Assembly (NCBI GenBank): GCA_965140395.1
Contig: OZ223205.1
Span: 372,001 to 436,000 of the forward strand
DNA: 64,000 bases
Reading direction: 5' to 3'
Source of the DNA: Parvibaculum sp002684405
GTDB lineage: Bacteria; Pseudomonadota; Alphaproteobacteria; Parvibaculales; Parvibaculaceae
Part shown: in pieces, positions 18,712 through 30,858 of the stretch
Position numbering within the stretch: position 1 is the stretch's first letter
Layout of the letters: the number at the start of each line of letters is the position of its first letter
Made by a program: the position numbers and the translations under genes
The notes under the pieces: generated by a model
Database searches by the model: none
Told to the model about the DNA's origin: nothing
What the model saw: the letters and a program-made list of their open reading frames with translations, nothing else

Positions 18712-19524
18712 TCAAATATCGTCAAAATTCCCGCCCCGTCCCTTGCCGGCGGCAAACCGCGTGGCGCCTGCGACCGTTTCGCCGGAAGCAAGCACCTTCC
18801 GGCCATGTGTGAACTCGTTTGCCAGGGCCTGATCGTAAGGCAGGTCCCATTGCTCATAGGCCGACATCCGGTCGTGACGGAGGCAGCCTTGCGGAAAACG
18901 CGCAATCTGCTGCGCCAGCTCTTCCGCAGTCTCCCGCGCCGTGCCCGGTTCCGCGATCCGGTTCACAAGACCCATTTGCAGTGCTTCCTCCGCATCGACC
19001 GGACGGCCGGTGAGAATAAGATCCATCGCCCGCGAATGACCGATGAGCCGTGGCAGACGTACCGTGCCCCCGTCGATCAGCGGCACACCCCAGCGTCGGC
19101 AGAATACCCCCATCGTGGCGTCGCGTTCCATGACGCGCATGTCGCACCACAAGGCGAGTTCCATGCCGCCCGCCACCGCATAACCGGAAATCGCCGCGAT
19201 CACAGGCTTGGACAGCACCATACGCGAGGGGCCCATCGGCCCGTCCGCGGCAAGCCTGTCCGCTTCCAGGCCGGTCCCCGGCGACGTCATGCGGTTGGCG
19301 CCGCCTTCACCGCCCCGGGATACCGCTTTCAGGTCCGCGCCCGCGCAGAAAGTTCCGTTCTCGCCATGAAACACTCCGACAAGCGCATCCTCGTCGCGCT
19401 CGAAATCGAGAAAGGCCTGCGCCAGTGCATCGGCGGTTTCGCGATCCACCGCATTTTTCACATCCGGCCGGCTGAGCACGATCGTCGTGACGGCACCGTT
19501 TTTCTCCGTTCTCACCGCATTCAT
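18712..19524 (-). CDS. Crotonase/enoyl-CoA hydratase family protein
   Basis: This 270-residue crotonase-fold protein has the CoA and oxyanion-hole segments FCAGADLKAVSRGG and ISGYAVAGGMELALWCD. The first catalytic Glu of enoyl-CoA hydratase is kept (in GGMELAL). The second is not obvious: the region reads RRWGVPLIDGGTVRLPRLIG, with Asp in LIDGG, a pattern of a broad EchA-like subgroup. It may be a hydratase or isomerase for CoA thioesters. Although first in line with ccmABCDG (7-base gap), no functional link to cytochrome c is known. It is divergent from acnA. Confidence 0.88.
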   Translation of the reverse strand: MNAVRTEKNGAVTTIVLSRPDVKNAVDRETADALAQAFLDFERDEDALVGVFHGENGTFCAGADLKAVSRGGEGGANRMTSPGTGLEADRLAADGPMGPSRMVLSKPVIAAISGYAVAGGMELALWCDMRVMERDATMGVFCRRWGVPLIDGGTVRLPRLIGHSRAMDLILTGRPVDAEEALQMGLVNRIAEPGTARETAEELAQQIARFPQGCLRHDRMSAYEQWDLPYDQALANEFTHGRKVLASGETVAGATRFAAGKGRGGNFDDI

Positions 19525-19759
19525 CGCCGTCTCCCCTGAACTGTTCCGTGATGCTCATTATCATGGCTCAAGACCGCGCGCGAAGCATGGCATTAGCCGA
19601 TGAAAGTCATTATAGTCCGCCGCGTCACGAACAGCGGCCCGCAACGACAGATCGGCGGCGTATCGACAGCGGCGTTGGAGAGCGTGCGTAACACGCATCG
19701 CGCCACATCGTATCGCATCGCATTCCCGGGTCCGGCAAGCAGCATCGAGGATCGAACTG

Positions 19760-23197
<3,438 letters not shown>

Positions 23198-23220
23198 GCG
23201 GAAGCGCCATACGAAACGCG

Positions 23221-23250
23221 AAAGGGCGGTTCCTCGGAACCGCCCTTTTT
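23221..23250 (+). terminator. Rho-independent terminator after acnA
   Basis: AAAGGGCGGTTCC (23221-23233) pairs perfectly with GGAACCGCCCTTT (23236-23248) around a two-base loop and is followed by more T. It is a strong hairpin placed 24 bases after the acnA stop. Confidence 0.9.
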
Positions 23251-23339
23251 CTTTGCCCGTTCTTCGCTCTCCCCCGGATCGCAAAACGCTCACCGCATCG
23301 TGACTCGTCCGTGTTCGCGCGACCGCCTATGCTTTTTCC

Positions 23340-24092
23340 ATGAGAAAGACGCCATTCCATAACGTATTTGCCGCCCTTTCCGTGCTTGCCGCCGCCGCGC
23401 TCGTGACCGCGCCCGCCGCAGCCGCCGAAACGACGCGGCCCGTCATCGTGGAGCTCTTCACCAGCCAGGGCTGTTCGAGCTGCCCGCCCGCCGACGCCTA
23501 TCTGCGCGACCTCACCCGCAAGCGAGGCGTCCTGCCGCTCTCCTTCAATGTCGATTACTGGGACTATCTCGGCTGGCGCGATACGCTGGCCAGCCCCGAC
23601 AACACCGCACGTCAGCGCGCCTATGGCCGCGCCCTCGGACTCTCCGGAGTCTACACGCCGCAAATGGTGGTGGATGGAAACGCGGAAGGCATCGGCAGCA
23701 ACCGCCGCAAGATCGACGCGCTGATCACCGCCCGCACGCCCACCACCAATGATGTCGCCATGTCGCTCGAGGAAGAGGACGGCCGCCTCACCGTCTCGAT
23801 TGCCGCCGGGCCCGCGCCGGAAAAGCCGGCCACCATCTGGCTTATCCGCTACGAGACATCGAGAACCGTCGAGATCGAGCGCGGCGAAAACCGGGGCAAG
23901 ACGATCACCTATGCCAATGTCGTGCGCGGTATCGCACCTATCGGCATGTGGGATGGACGGAAGATGCGCATCATGCTGCCTGAGCAAGATGTCATGCCGG
24001 ACAAGGGCGCGCGCTGCGTGGTCCTCCTGCAGGCAAACGGCCCGGGCCGCATTCTGGCCGCCGCCGAACCGGATATGCAGCCCGACGAATAG
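23340..24092 (+). CDS. DUF1223 thioredoxin-like secreted protein
   Basis: The 250-residue protein has a signal peptide (residues 1-29, ending APAAAA-ETT). It then has the DUF1223 hallmark VIVELFTSQGCSSCPPADAY, with a CxxC pair in a thioredoxin-like setting. NVDYWDYLGWRDTLASP and YTPQMVVDG are also conserved in the family. It is probably periplasmic and possibly redox-active; no reaction is established for DUF1223. It stands alone between the acnA terminator and a convergent operon, whose last gene ends 3 bases away. Confidence 0.9.
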   Translation: MRKTPFHNVFAALSVLAAAALVTAPAAAAETTRPVIVELFTSQGCSSCPPADAYLRDLTRKRGVLPLSFNVDYWDYLGWRDTLASPDNTARQRAYGRALGLSGVYTPQMVVDGNAEGIGSNRRKIDALITARTPTTNDVAMSLEEEDGRLTVSIAAGPAPEKPATIWLIRYETSRTVEIERGENRGKTITYANVVRGIAPIGMWDGRKMRIMLPEQDVMPDKGARCVVLLQANGPGRILAAAEPDMQPDE

Positions 24093-24095
24093 GCT

Positions 24096-25280
24096 TTATT
24101 CGCCGCTCTGGCCGTTCCGCCTGCCGGCGCCGTCCATGACACCCCGCACCTCATCGTCGAGCGCAGTGTTCGCACGCGTCAGAAGGTCCATGGTCTGGGT
24201 CACCTGCGTAGTCACCTTCGAGGGCATCTTGTAGGCCCAGCCATCGACCCGCGCCCTGAGCGACTTCGCCCGCTCCGTGGCAGCATCGTCTCCGGCGGCA
24301 TCCTCGGTGGTGGCCACATCGATCTTCGCCCAGAGCCCGCTGCCCGCGCCGCTCATCACAAGGGTCAGTTTCAGCCCGTCATAGGTGGTGAGCGTCACCA
24401 CCGGCGACGTATCGGGAAAATTCAGCTGCTCGGCCTTCAGCACATCGTCGAACTGCACCCCCGCCAACGCGGTCGCCACACCGTCGAGCACCGGTCCGCC
24501 GCGCGAGACGCGTCCTTCCGGCAGATTGGCGATGCTGAAATGTTCGGTCTCCGGCGTTTCCCTGTTGAGCACGACCGGATGGTCGGTCCCGGACCAGAGC
24601 GTCATGGACTTGATGTCCTTCTTGTCGAGCCCGAGGAAGTCCGGCGCCAGCCAGGCATTCACTTTCTTGAAAAGCGGCAGCCGGCCACGGGCAAGCCAGG
24701 TCTGGTCCTCGCCGTCGCGCCGCACATAGATCACACCCTGTCCGCCCGCATCGACCGTCCGGTCCGGCACATGACCGACCAGAAGCGAGGCCATGGACTT
24801 GCCGTCCGCATCCTTCAAACTCACGCGTATCGCGGAGCCGAGATCTTCCGGCGCGAGCAGCCCCAGATTGCGGTGCCATTTCTTATTGGCCGTGCGCGGC
24901 TCATAGGCTTCCATCTCGGAAAGGCCCAGCAGCGCCTTTTTGACGAGCTTGGTATCGGCGGGATAGCCGTCGCGCGAAGGCAGGCGCCACACGCCGTCGC
25001 CTTTGCGCGTGATCACGATCTTGTCGGTGCCCTGAAGCCCGCGGCTGAACGTATATTCGATGCTCTGCACCTTATCGAGACGGTCGGCGAGCCCTGCGAA
25101 CAGCGGCTTCGGCTCGAAATCTGTCGCCACGCTGCGCTGCGCACCGCTAACCGCCACGATCGCGGCAATCACCACGATGGCGGTCAGCGCCGCCAGTATG
25201 ACGAGATTGCGCAAGGGCCGCTGCTCGCGCAGCGCCGTCAGAAAATCCCCGGACCCCTTGTTGGAACCATTGCCAGCCAT
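24096..25280 (-). CDS. DUF4340 membrane-anchored protein
   Basis: The 394-residue protein has one membrane helix (about residues 24-44, VILAALTAIVVIAAIVAV) and a long extracytoplasmic domain of the DUF4340 family, which is regularly encoded after GldG-like proteins. Family-like features are IVITRKGDGVWRLPSRDGYPAD and the VVLNRETPETEHFSI strand. It is the last gene of ATPase-permease-GldG-DUF4340, 5 bases after GldG. It presumably works with that ABC complex at the periplasmic face; the substrate is unknown. Confidence 0.88.
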   Translation of the reverse strand: MAGNGSNKGSGDFLTALREQRPLRNLVILAALTAIVVIAAIVAVSGAQRSVATDFEPKPLFAGLADRLDKVQSIEYTFSRGLQGTDKIVITRKGDGVWRLPSRDGYPADTKLVKKALLGLSEMEAYEPRTANKKWHRNLGLLAPEDLGSAIRVSLKDADGKSMASLLVGHVPDRTVDAGGQGVIYVRRDGEDQTWLARGRLPLFKKVNAWLAPDFLGLDKKDIKSMTLWSGTDHPVVLNRETPETEHFSIANLPEGRVSRGGPVLDGVATALAGVQFDDVLKAEQLNFPDTSPVVTLTTYDGLKLTLVMSGAGSGLWAKIDVATTEDAAGDDAATERAKSLRARVDGWAYKMPSKVTTQVTQTMDLLTRANTALDDEVRGVMDGAGRRNGQSGE

Positions 25281-25285
25281 ATGCG

Positions 25286-27226
25286 TCAGGCTCCCTTCTT
25301 TGCAGGACCGTGCGCGACCCGCGCCTTGCGGCGGCGATAACGCCAGACTGCCAGCCCCATCGCGACCAAGGCCACGAGAATCGGCATCGCCAGCACATTG
25401 AGGAAACGCACATAGCTGCCCAGCGTTTCGACATTCTCGCGCAGGCTGCGCTGCACGCCGCGCATTTCCTGTCGGGCCGTCAGCAGCTCCTTGCGGAACT
25501 GGCGGATTTCGGCATCCGCCTTTTCCTTGTCTTCCGGCGCAACGTCTTCGCCGGTCTGCAGATTGGAAAGACGCGCCTCGGTCTTGTCGATGGTCTCTTG
25601 CAGCGCCTTCTGCCGGGCGAGGTAATGCTCCTCGGCCTGCGTCTTGAGCTTTTCGACCACCTCGAAACGGCGGTCGGCCCGCTCGCGGGCGCGCAGCGAA
25701 ATCAGTTCGTTGGACCCCATCAGATTGTCGATCGCCGACATGATGAAGTTCGCATTGTCGGCGATGGGCTGCGCCACCCGTTCGCCGCTATAGGACTGGG
25801 TCTGAACCCAGAACCGGTCGGCGAAGATGTCGCTGTCGGCGACCACGATGATGTTGACCGGCTTGTCGCTCTTGGCCTTGTAGTCCGGCATCTTCGCCTT
25901 GGTCGACGAACTCTTCTGGTCGTCCTTGGGCCGCTCGGGCGGCTCGGCCTTGAAGGCGCTCTTGACCGGTCCGGACAGGCGCGCGGCAATGACATATTGC
26001 TTGTCGTCCGGCTTGAACCCCGCCAACAGCTGATCGGGACGCGGCCCGGTCGCCACATAGTCGCGGTCGTAGAGACGCGAATCCTTCGACGACGTAATGA
26101 GCGGCGTGAAGCTCGTCGTCGCGCCTTTTTCCGGCGTGAGGTAACCCACCGTCCCCAGATTGATCCGGTCCACATCCGCCGTCACGATATCGGACTGGTT
26201 CATGTGTTCCTTGGGCACTCTCAGCCAGATCACATAATCGCTGTCCTGCTTGCGCGCATCGAAACCGGTGCGCACGCGCTGAGCGAGCCCCTTGTCACCG
26301 ACAATCTTGCTTGGGTCGTAATCGACGCCCCAGCTCTGGAACAGGCGATGCAGATCGGAGGTCTGGGTGAAACCGCGCACGGGCTTGCCGTCCTCGCCGC
26401 GCTCCATGCTCACTTCCGAGAAGGGGTCGACGAAGGCAAGCACACGCCCACCGCGCATCACGAACTGGTCGATGGCATAAAGCGTCTGCTCATCGAGCTC
26501 CCTGGGGTGCGCGATCATCAGCACATCCACATTGTCGGGTACGCGATTGAACTTCTGCTCCAGGAATTCCATCTCGAAGCGGTTGACGAGTTCGGTATAG
26601 ATCATGAAGGGCTGCGACCGGCCTTTCATGGCGGCCATCAGCCCGCCCGCGCCGGTGTCGAGGGGCAGATTGGTCACGATGCCCAGCACCGGCTTTTTCG
26701 GCCGCGACAGCGTCTGCACCATCTTCATGATGTCGTATTCGAGATAGTCCTGCCGCTCATCCGTGAAGAAGGGAATGCGCTCAAGCCCGTCCACGAGATT
26801 GTTGCCGACAAGGCCGAAATAGATGACGTCGCCTTCCGTCGTCGGCGCACCCTTGAGCCCCAGCGACATGGCGAGGTCTTCCTGCTCGGAGAAAGGCTCC
26901 GGGTCGATCACGCGCAGGATGATCTTGCCGTTCGACTCGTCGCGGATTTCCTCCAGCAGATCGCGCACCTGATTGGCATAGGTGCGGATGCGCGGAAAAT
27001 CGGTCGCAAGCTTTTCCGAATAGAAAAACCGCAGCGTGATGGGCTCGTCGATTTTGGAGAGCACTTCCTTCGTGCCGTCCGACAGCGTGTAGAGATGGTT
27101 CGCCGTCAGGTCGATCCTGGCCGAACGGAACACCGTGTTGGAGAACGTGTTCACCGCCACGAAGAGAACCGCGAGCAGCACGAGCGTGAGAATCCGGTAG
27201 GCGGACCGGCTGATGGGCATGTTCAT
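25286..27226 (-). CDS. GldG-family ABC transporter auxiliary protein
   Basis: The 646-residue protein has an N-terminal membrane helix (about residues 10-32), a periplasmic GldG/IFT52-like domain (ITLRFFYSEKLATDFPRIRT, LMIAHPRELDEQTLYAIDQF), a coiled coil (about residues 515-605) and a C-terminal membrane helix ending in WRYRRRKARV. In Bacteroidetes GldG belongs to the GldAFG complex of gliding. In Proteobacteria the same set is present without gliding and its job is not established. It lies 4 bases after the permease gene. Confidence 0.9.
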   Translation of the reverse strand: MNMPISRSAYRILTLVLLAVLFVAVNTFSNTVFRSARIDLTANHLYTLSDGTKEVLSKIDEPITLRFFYSEKLATDFPRIRTYANQVRDLLEEIRDESNGKIILRVIDPEPFSEQEDLAMSLGLKGAPTTEGDVIYFGLVGNNLVDGLERIPFFTDERQDYLEYDIMKMVQTLSRPKKPVLGIVTNLPLDTGAGGLMAAMKGRSQPFMIYTELVNRFEMEFLEQKFNRVPDNVDVLMIAHPRELDEQTLYAIDQFVMRGGRVLAFVDPFSEVSMERGEDGKPVRGFTQTSDLHRLFQSWGVDYDPSKIVGDKGLAQRVRTGFDARKQDSDYVIWLRVPKEHMNQSDIVTADVDRINLGTVGYLTPEKGATTSFTPLITSSKDSRLYDRDYVATGPRPDQLLAGFKPDDKQYVIAARLSGPVKSAFKAEPPERPKDDQKSSSTKAKMPDYKAKSDKPVNIIVVADSDIFADRFWVQTQSYSGERVAQPIADNANFIMSAIDNLMGSNELISLRARERADRRFEVVEKLKTQAEEHYLARQKALQETIDKTEARLSNLQTGEDVAPEDKEKADAEIRQFRKELLTARQEMRGVQRSLRENVETLGSYVRFLNVLAMPILVALVAMGLAVWRYRRRKARVAHGPAKKGA

Positions 27227-27230
27227 CCGC

Positions 27231-27965
27231 TTACCCCGCCTTCTTCATATCGACTACCACACCGCAGGCGATCAGCCAGACCGCAATCAGCGACCCGAAA
27301 TAGATGATGTCGCGCAGGTCGATCACGCCCTGGGTGATGGAATTGAAATGCGTCAGGAACGAAAAGGACGCGATGGTGGAAATGAGCGTCTGAGGCGCCC
27401 AGCCGCTGAAGAAATCGATGACGATGGGAAGGCCCGACACCGTAAAGAGGAAGCAGACCGCCACCGACACGACAAAGGCGATTACCTGATTGCGCGTGGT
27501 GGCCGACAGGCACGACCCGATGGCGAGATAACCGCCCGCCATGAAGAAACTCCCGATATAGCCGGCAAGGATGACGCCATTATCCGGCGAGCCGAGATAG
27601 TTGACCGTCAGCCACATCGGGAAGGTCAGCGCCAGCGCGAGCCCTGAAAACACCCAGGCCGCCAGGAACTTGCCGAGAACGGCGGCATAGAGCGGCACCG
27701 GCTGCGACAGCAACAGCTCGATCGAGCCCGTGCGGCGCTCTTCCGCCCACAGGCGCATCGAAATCGCCGGGATCAGGAAGAGATAAAGCCAGGGATGATA
27801 GGAAAAGAAGATCGACAGGTTCGCCTGGTCGCTTTCGAAGAAACCGCCCAGATAAAAGGTGAAGGCTCCCATCGTCAGCAGGAAGATGACGATGAAGACG
27901 AATGCCAGGGGCGTGGCGAAATAGGCCGCGAGCTCGCGGCGGAAAATGGCGCGCATTTCATTCAT
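27231..27965 (-). CDS. Gld-type ABC transporter permease
   Basis: The 244-residue permease of the ABC-2/GldF type has six hydrophobic segments. The first, after an amphipathic start (MRAIFRRELAAYFATPLAFV), and the block RLWAEERRTGSIELLLSQPV are typical of ABC-2 permeases. The ATG overlaps the stop of the ATPase gene (ATGA). It probably dimerises and pairs with the ATPase at 27962. Confidence 0.92.
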   Translation of the reverse strand: MNEMRAIFRRELAAYFATPLAFVFIVIFLLTMGAFTFYLGGFFESDQANLSIFFSYHPWLYLFLIPAISMRLWAEERRTGSIELLLSQPVPLYAAVLGKFLAAWVFSGLALALTFPMWLTVNYLGSPDNGVILAGYIGSFFMAGGYLAIGSCLSATTRNQVIAFVVSVAVCFLFTVSGLPIVIDFFSGWAPQTLISTIASFSFLTHFNSITQGVIDLRDIIYFGSLIAVWLIACGVVVDMKKAG

Positions 27966-28990
27966 GCCGCGCTCCTTCCGTCCGGACGTCCCGAAGGGCT
28001 GCCCTTGAGGCCGCCCGCTTCCACGGGCTCGGTGTCATTGCGCGTGAGATGGCGAAACACTTCGTCCAGACGGCCCGGTTCGCCATGCAGCGCTCGCACC
28101 GGCCAGTTGCGCGCGCGCGCCAGCGTGGCCACGGCGTCGATCAGGGTCGTATCGCTTTCCATGCCCTGCTGTCCTACTTCGTCGCGCGGGAAAAGCGTGA
28201 AGGTCGCATCGTCGCCGCGCAGCGCTTCCTCGCGCTTCGCCGCGCCCTGCACGCCGTCAAGCGCCTCGCGCACCTCACCGGCAATGGCGCTCGGCACGGT
28301 CAGCGACACCGCATTGTGATAGCGCGAGCGCGCCGTCAGTTCCGCGGGCGTCCCGTCGGCGACGATCTCTCCGCGATCGATGATGAGCGCACGCGAGCAG
28401 ATCGCATCCACCTCTTCGAGAATATGAGTGGAGATGATGATCGCCTTTTCCGGCGCCATCCGCGCAATGAGCTTGCGCACCTCGAATTTCTGGTTGGGAT
28501 CGAGGCCGTCGGTCGGCTCGTCCATGATGAGGACCGGCGGATTATGCAGGATGGCCTGGGCAAGCCCCACCCGGCGGCGAAAGCCCTTGGACAAGGTATC
28601 GATGGGCTGCTCAAGTACCGCTTCGAGTTCGGTCGCTGCCACTGCCTCTTCGATAGCACGCTCCGCATCCCGCCCGAACAGGCGTCGGATACGCGCGATG
28701 AAGCGCAGGAAGCCGAGCGGCGTCATGTCGCCATAGGCGGGCGCGCCTTCCGGCAGGTAGCCGAGCGCCCGCTGCGCATTGAGCGTGTCGTTGACGACGT
28801 CATGCCCGCAAATGCTCGCGGTCCCGGAACTGGGCGTGAGAAAGCCCGTCACCATTTTCATGGTGGTGGATTTGCCCGCCCCGTTGGGACCGAGAAACCC
28901 GAGCACCTCGCCGCGACGCACCTCGAAGCCGATATGGTCCACCGCGGTGAACGGACCGAAACGCTTGGTCAGCGCCTCGATCGAGACCAT
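27962..28990 (-). CDS. Gld-type ABC transporter ATP-binding protein
   Basis: This ABC ATPase has Walker A GPNGAGKSTTMK, signature LSKGFRRRVGLAQAI and Walker B VLIMDEPTDGLD, followed by a C-terminal extension of about 100 residues, as in CcmA/NatA-type ATPases. I start it at ATG 28990 (MVSIEALTKRFG, 342 residues) with GGGGGA upstream; the ATG at 29020 would add ten residues. It is the first gene of the four-gene operon, so the operon promoter should lie between 28991 and about 29200. Confidence 0.93.
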   Translation of the reverse strand: MVSIEALTKRFGPFTAVDHIGFEVRRGEVLGFLGPNGAGKSTTMKMVTGFLTPSSGTASICGHDVVNDTLNAQRALGYLPEGAPAYGDMTPLGFLRFIARIRRLFGRDAERAIEEAVAATELEAVLEQPIDTLSKGFRRRVGLAQAILHNPPVLIMDEPTDGLDPNQKFEVRKLIARMAPEKAIIISTHILEEVDAICSRALIIDRGEIVADGTPAELTARSRYHNAVSLTVPSAIAGEVREALDGVQGAAKREEALRGDDATFTLFPRDEVGQQGMESDTTLIDAVATLARARNWPVRALHGEPGRLDEVFRHLTRNDTEPVEAGGLKGSPSGRPDGRSAA

Positions 28991-29202
28991 GACATCCCCC
29001 GCCCCTGCTTTGCCCTGCATGTCCGAAATTCTGCTGCTCCCTGATCAGGCGGACCCTTTGCGCGGCCCGTCTTTGCCCGCGCCTCCCAACGCAAACGAAT
29101 GATGGGTGTAAGGCAGCTATCCCGGCGCATCAAGTGAAGAAAAGGTCATTCCACTCTTACACTTAACGTTGCGCCGCGCGGTGCAACGGCGGCGGGGCGC
29201 CC

Positions 29203-29240
29203 AAAGAAAAGCCGTCCAGGCGGGGGGCGTCCTGGACGGC
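29203..29240 (-). terminator. Rho-independent terminator of a minus-strand RNA
   Basis: GCCGTCCAGG (29211-29220) pairs perfectly with CCTGGACGGC (29231-29240). Read on the minus strand the stem is followed by TTTTCTTT (29203-29210). On the plus strand no T-run follows. No minus-strand protein gene lies upstream before the DUF2794 gene, so the terminator implies a non-coding transcript. Confidence 0.85.
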
Positions 29241-29430
29241 AGTTATCTCTCTGATTTTGCCTGCGGCCCAAAGGCCGTCAGGCGTGTTGCCCTTCCGGGG
29301 TAGGGAGGCCCGGCCCCCATTAAATCCCGGTGGGGCTGGGGGGCTGATGAAACCGGAACTTCAGGAGCCGGGCCATGTAGGCAACGATGACAAGATGCCC
29401 CCCCAGTGTGGCCGCTCAAGGGCTGAAAAA
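29203..29430 (-). ncRNA. Probable structured ncRNA, possibly 6S-like
   Basis: Between a strong minus-strand terminator and the divergent DUF2794 gene, about 200 bases form nested pairings. GTTGCC/GGCAAC is 29286-29291 with 29380-29385. GGCCCGGC/GCCGGGCC is 29307-29314 with 29367-29374. CCCCA/TGGGG is 29315-29319 with 29331-29335. A separate hairpin pairs GCCTGCGGCC with GGCCGTCAGGC, about 29259-29283. On the minus strand the 3' side of the large asymmetric bulge (29292-29306) can form its own CCCU/AGGG mini-hairpin, reminiscent of the 6S RNA central bubble. The 5' end is not defined and no clear promoter is seen. The 6S identity is a guess; the usual zapA/ygfA neighbours are absent. Confidence 0.55.
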
Positions 29431-29603
29431 AGGCAATATTGTGTTGTTCTCATTTAACGGATTTTCCGCCGTCTTCTGCCGTTTTTCATGACAATTTTTT
29501 CATGCGCCCATATGACGAAGCCGTGACCAAGACTGGCCTGTCATGGCTTTCGCCAGCTACACTGCCTGACACTGAATTCGGTCCAGAGGAGTGGTCGCGC
29601 CCC

Positions 29604-30026
29604 ATGACAGACACCGGCAGCGTTATCGACGGTCGCCAGCCCATCGCCCTGTCCGAGGACTCGCAACCGCGGCTTACCCTTGTCAGTTCATCCAACGCAC
29701 CGAAACCGGCAAAACACCGCGAGCCGGATGTCTTCTTCACCCGGGCGGAACTGGACGCCATCCTGTCCGTCTATGGGCGGAAAGTGGCCGAGGGCGAATG
29801 GCGCGACTACGCCATGGGCGGCTTTCGCGAAACCGCGGTCTTTTCTGTCTTCCGCCGCACGAGCGAGATGCCGCTTTATCGTATCGAGAAACGGCCCAAG
29901 CTCGCCCGCCGTCAGGGCGCCTGGGCGGTGCTCGGCGCAGATGGCCAGATCCTGAAACGCGGCCACGACCTGAAACAGGTCTTGAAGGTCTTCGAGAAGC
30001 GCTCGCTCAAGGTCGTGGACTACTGA
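29604..30026 (+). CDS. DUF2794 family protein
   Basis: The 140-residue soluble protein is of a family found mainly in alphaproteobacteria, with unknown function. The conserved block is FTRAELDAILSVYGRKVAEG, then EWRDYAMGG, VFSVFRRTSEMPLYRIEKRP and the C-terminal LKVLKVFEKRSLKVVDY-like end. I start it at ATG 29604, because upstream residues look unconserved; GAGGAG lies 13 bases before it, a little far. Alternatives are in-frame starts at about 29499-29523. A bidirectional terminator follows. Confidence 0.85.
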   Translation: MTDTGSVIDGRQPIALSEDSQPRLTLVSSSNAPKPAKHREPDVFFTRAELDAILSVYGRKVAEGEWRDYAMGGFRETAVFSVFRRTSEMPLYRIEKRPKLARRQGAWAVLGADGQILKRGHDLKQVLKVFEKRSLKVVDY

Positions 30027-30047
30027 GCACCCCCTCCACCCAGACGA

Positions 30048-30080
30048 AAAAAGCCCCGGTGTCTCCACCGGGGCTTTCCG
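30048..30080. terminator. Bidirectional terminator between DUF2794 and BI-1 genes
   Basis: AAGCCCCGGTG (30051-30061) pairs perfectly with CACCGGGGCTT (30066-30076). It is preceded by A-rich and followed by T-rich sequence, so it can end both convergent transcripts. Confidence 0.85.
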
Positions 30081-30099
30081 TTTCGTCTGTCGGTCCGCG

Positions 30100-30858
30100 T
30101 CAGTTGCGCTGGTTACCCATGAACTGCAGCAGGAACATGAACAGGTTGATGAAGTCGAGATAGAGCGCCAGCGCGCCCATGATCGCCTTCTTGCCCGCCA
30201 CGACGGCGCTGTCGCCGGCAAAATACATTTCCTTGATCCGCTGCGTATCCCAGGCGGTGAGGCCGGCGAAGATCAGCACGCCGATCGCCGAAATCGCGAA
30301 CTGCATCGCAGAGCTTTGCAGGAAGATGTTCACCACCATCGCGATGACGAGGCCGATAAGCCCCATGATCAGGAACGACCCGATGGGCGAGAGGTCGCGC
30401 TTCGTCGTGTAGCCGTAGAGGCTCAGGCTGCCGAAGGCCGCCGCGGTCACGAAGAAGGTCGTCGTGATGCTTTCGCCGGTGAAACGCAGGAAAATGCTGG
30501 AGAGCGAAAGCCCCATCACCCCTGCGAAGGCCCAGAACAGGATCTGCGATGTCCCGAGGCTCAGCTTGTTGATGCCGAAACTCAGCACCAGCACGAAGGC
30601 CAGCGGAGACAGCATGATGACCCAGGCCAGCGGGCTCTGGTAGATGGTCTGACCGAAGGAGGTCAGCATCAGGCCCTGCGCAGTTTCCTGAACCGCAGCC
30701 TGGAACGTGAAATAGGCAATGAAGCCGGTCAGCGCGAGGCCGCCAGCCATGTAGTTGTAGACCCGCAGCATATAACTGCGCAGGCCTTCATCAATTCCGG
30801 CGCGTGCGCTGGCGCCGTACTGCGTCTGCTGAAGCCGGTCTTGATCATAGTTCGACAT
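30100..30858 (-). CDS. Bax inhibitor-1/YccA family membrane protein
   Basis: The 252-residue protein has seven membrane segments of the BI-1 (TMBIM) family, which includes the pH-sensitive calcium channel YetJ of Bacillus. The ATG at 30858 (MSNYDQDRLQQ) is chosen because AGGAGGG lies at ideal distance. The family motifs are LRSYMLRVYNYMAGGLALTG near the first helix and a C-terminal LALYLDFINLFMFLLQFMG. The role in bacteria is unsettled (calcium leak or membrane protein quality control). It is monocistronic. Confidence 0.92.
   Translation of the reverse strand: MSNYDQDRLQQTQYGASARAGIDEGLRSYMLRVYNYMAGGLALTGFIAYFTFQAAVQETAQGLMLTSFGQTIYQSPLAWVIMLSPLAFVLVLSFGINKLSLGTSQILFWAFAGVMGLSLSSIFLRFTGESITTTFFVTAAAFGSLSLYGYTTKRDLSPIGSFLIMGLIGLVIAMVVNIFLQSSAMQFAISAIGVLIFAGLTAWDTQRIKEMYFAGDSAVVAGKKAIMGALALYLDFINLFMFLLQFMGNQRN

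Noticed and set aside
29338..29360. CTGATGA followed by GAAAC, as in a hammerhead ribozyme core
   Set aside because: CTGATGA (29344-29350) runs straight into the AAAC with no stem II between, and no matching cleavage-site strand is seen.
29257..29457. A 66-codon plus-strand frame in the gap before the DUF2794 gene
   Set aside because: There is no ribosome-binding site, and the same bases form nested stems and lie beside a minus-strand terminator, so a structured RNA fits better.
29101..29460. RNase P RNA, SRP RNA or tmRNA in the non-coding gap
   Set aside because: The signature segments are missing on both strands: the GAAAGTCCGG-type core of RNase P, the GGAAGG/AGCA tetraloop region of SRP RNA and the T-arm of tmRNA.
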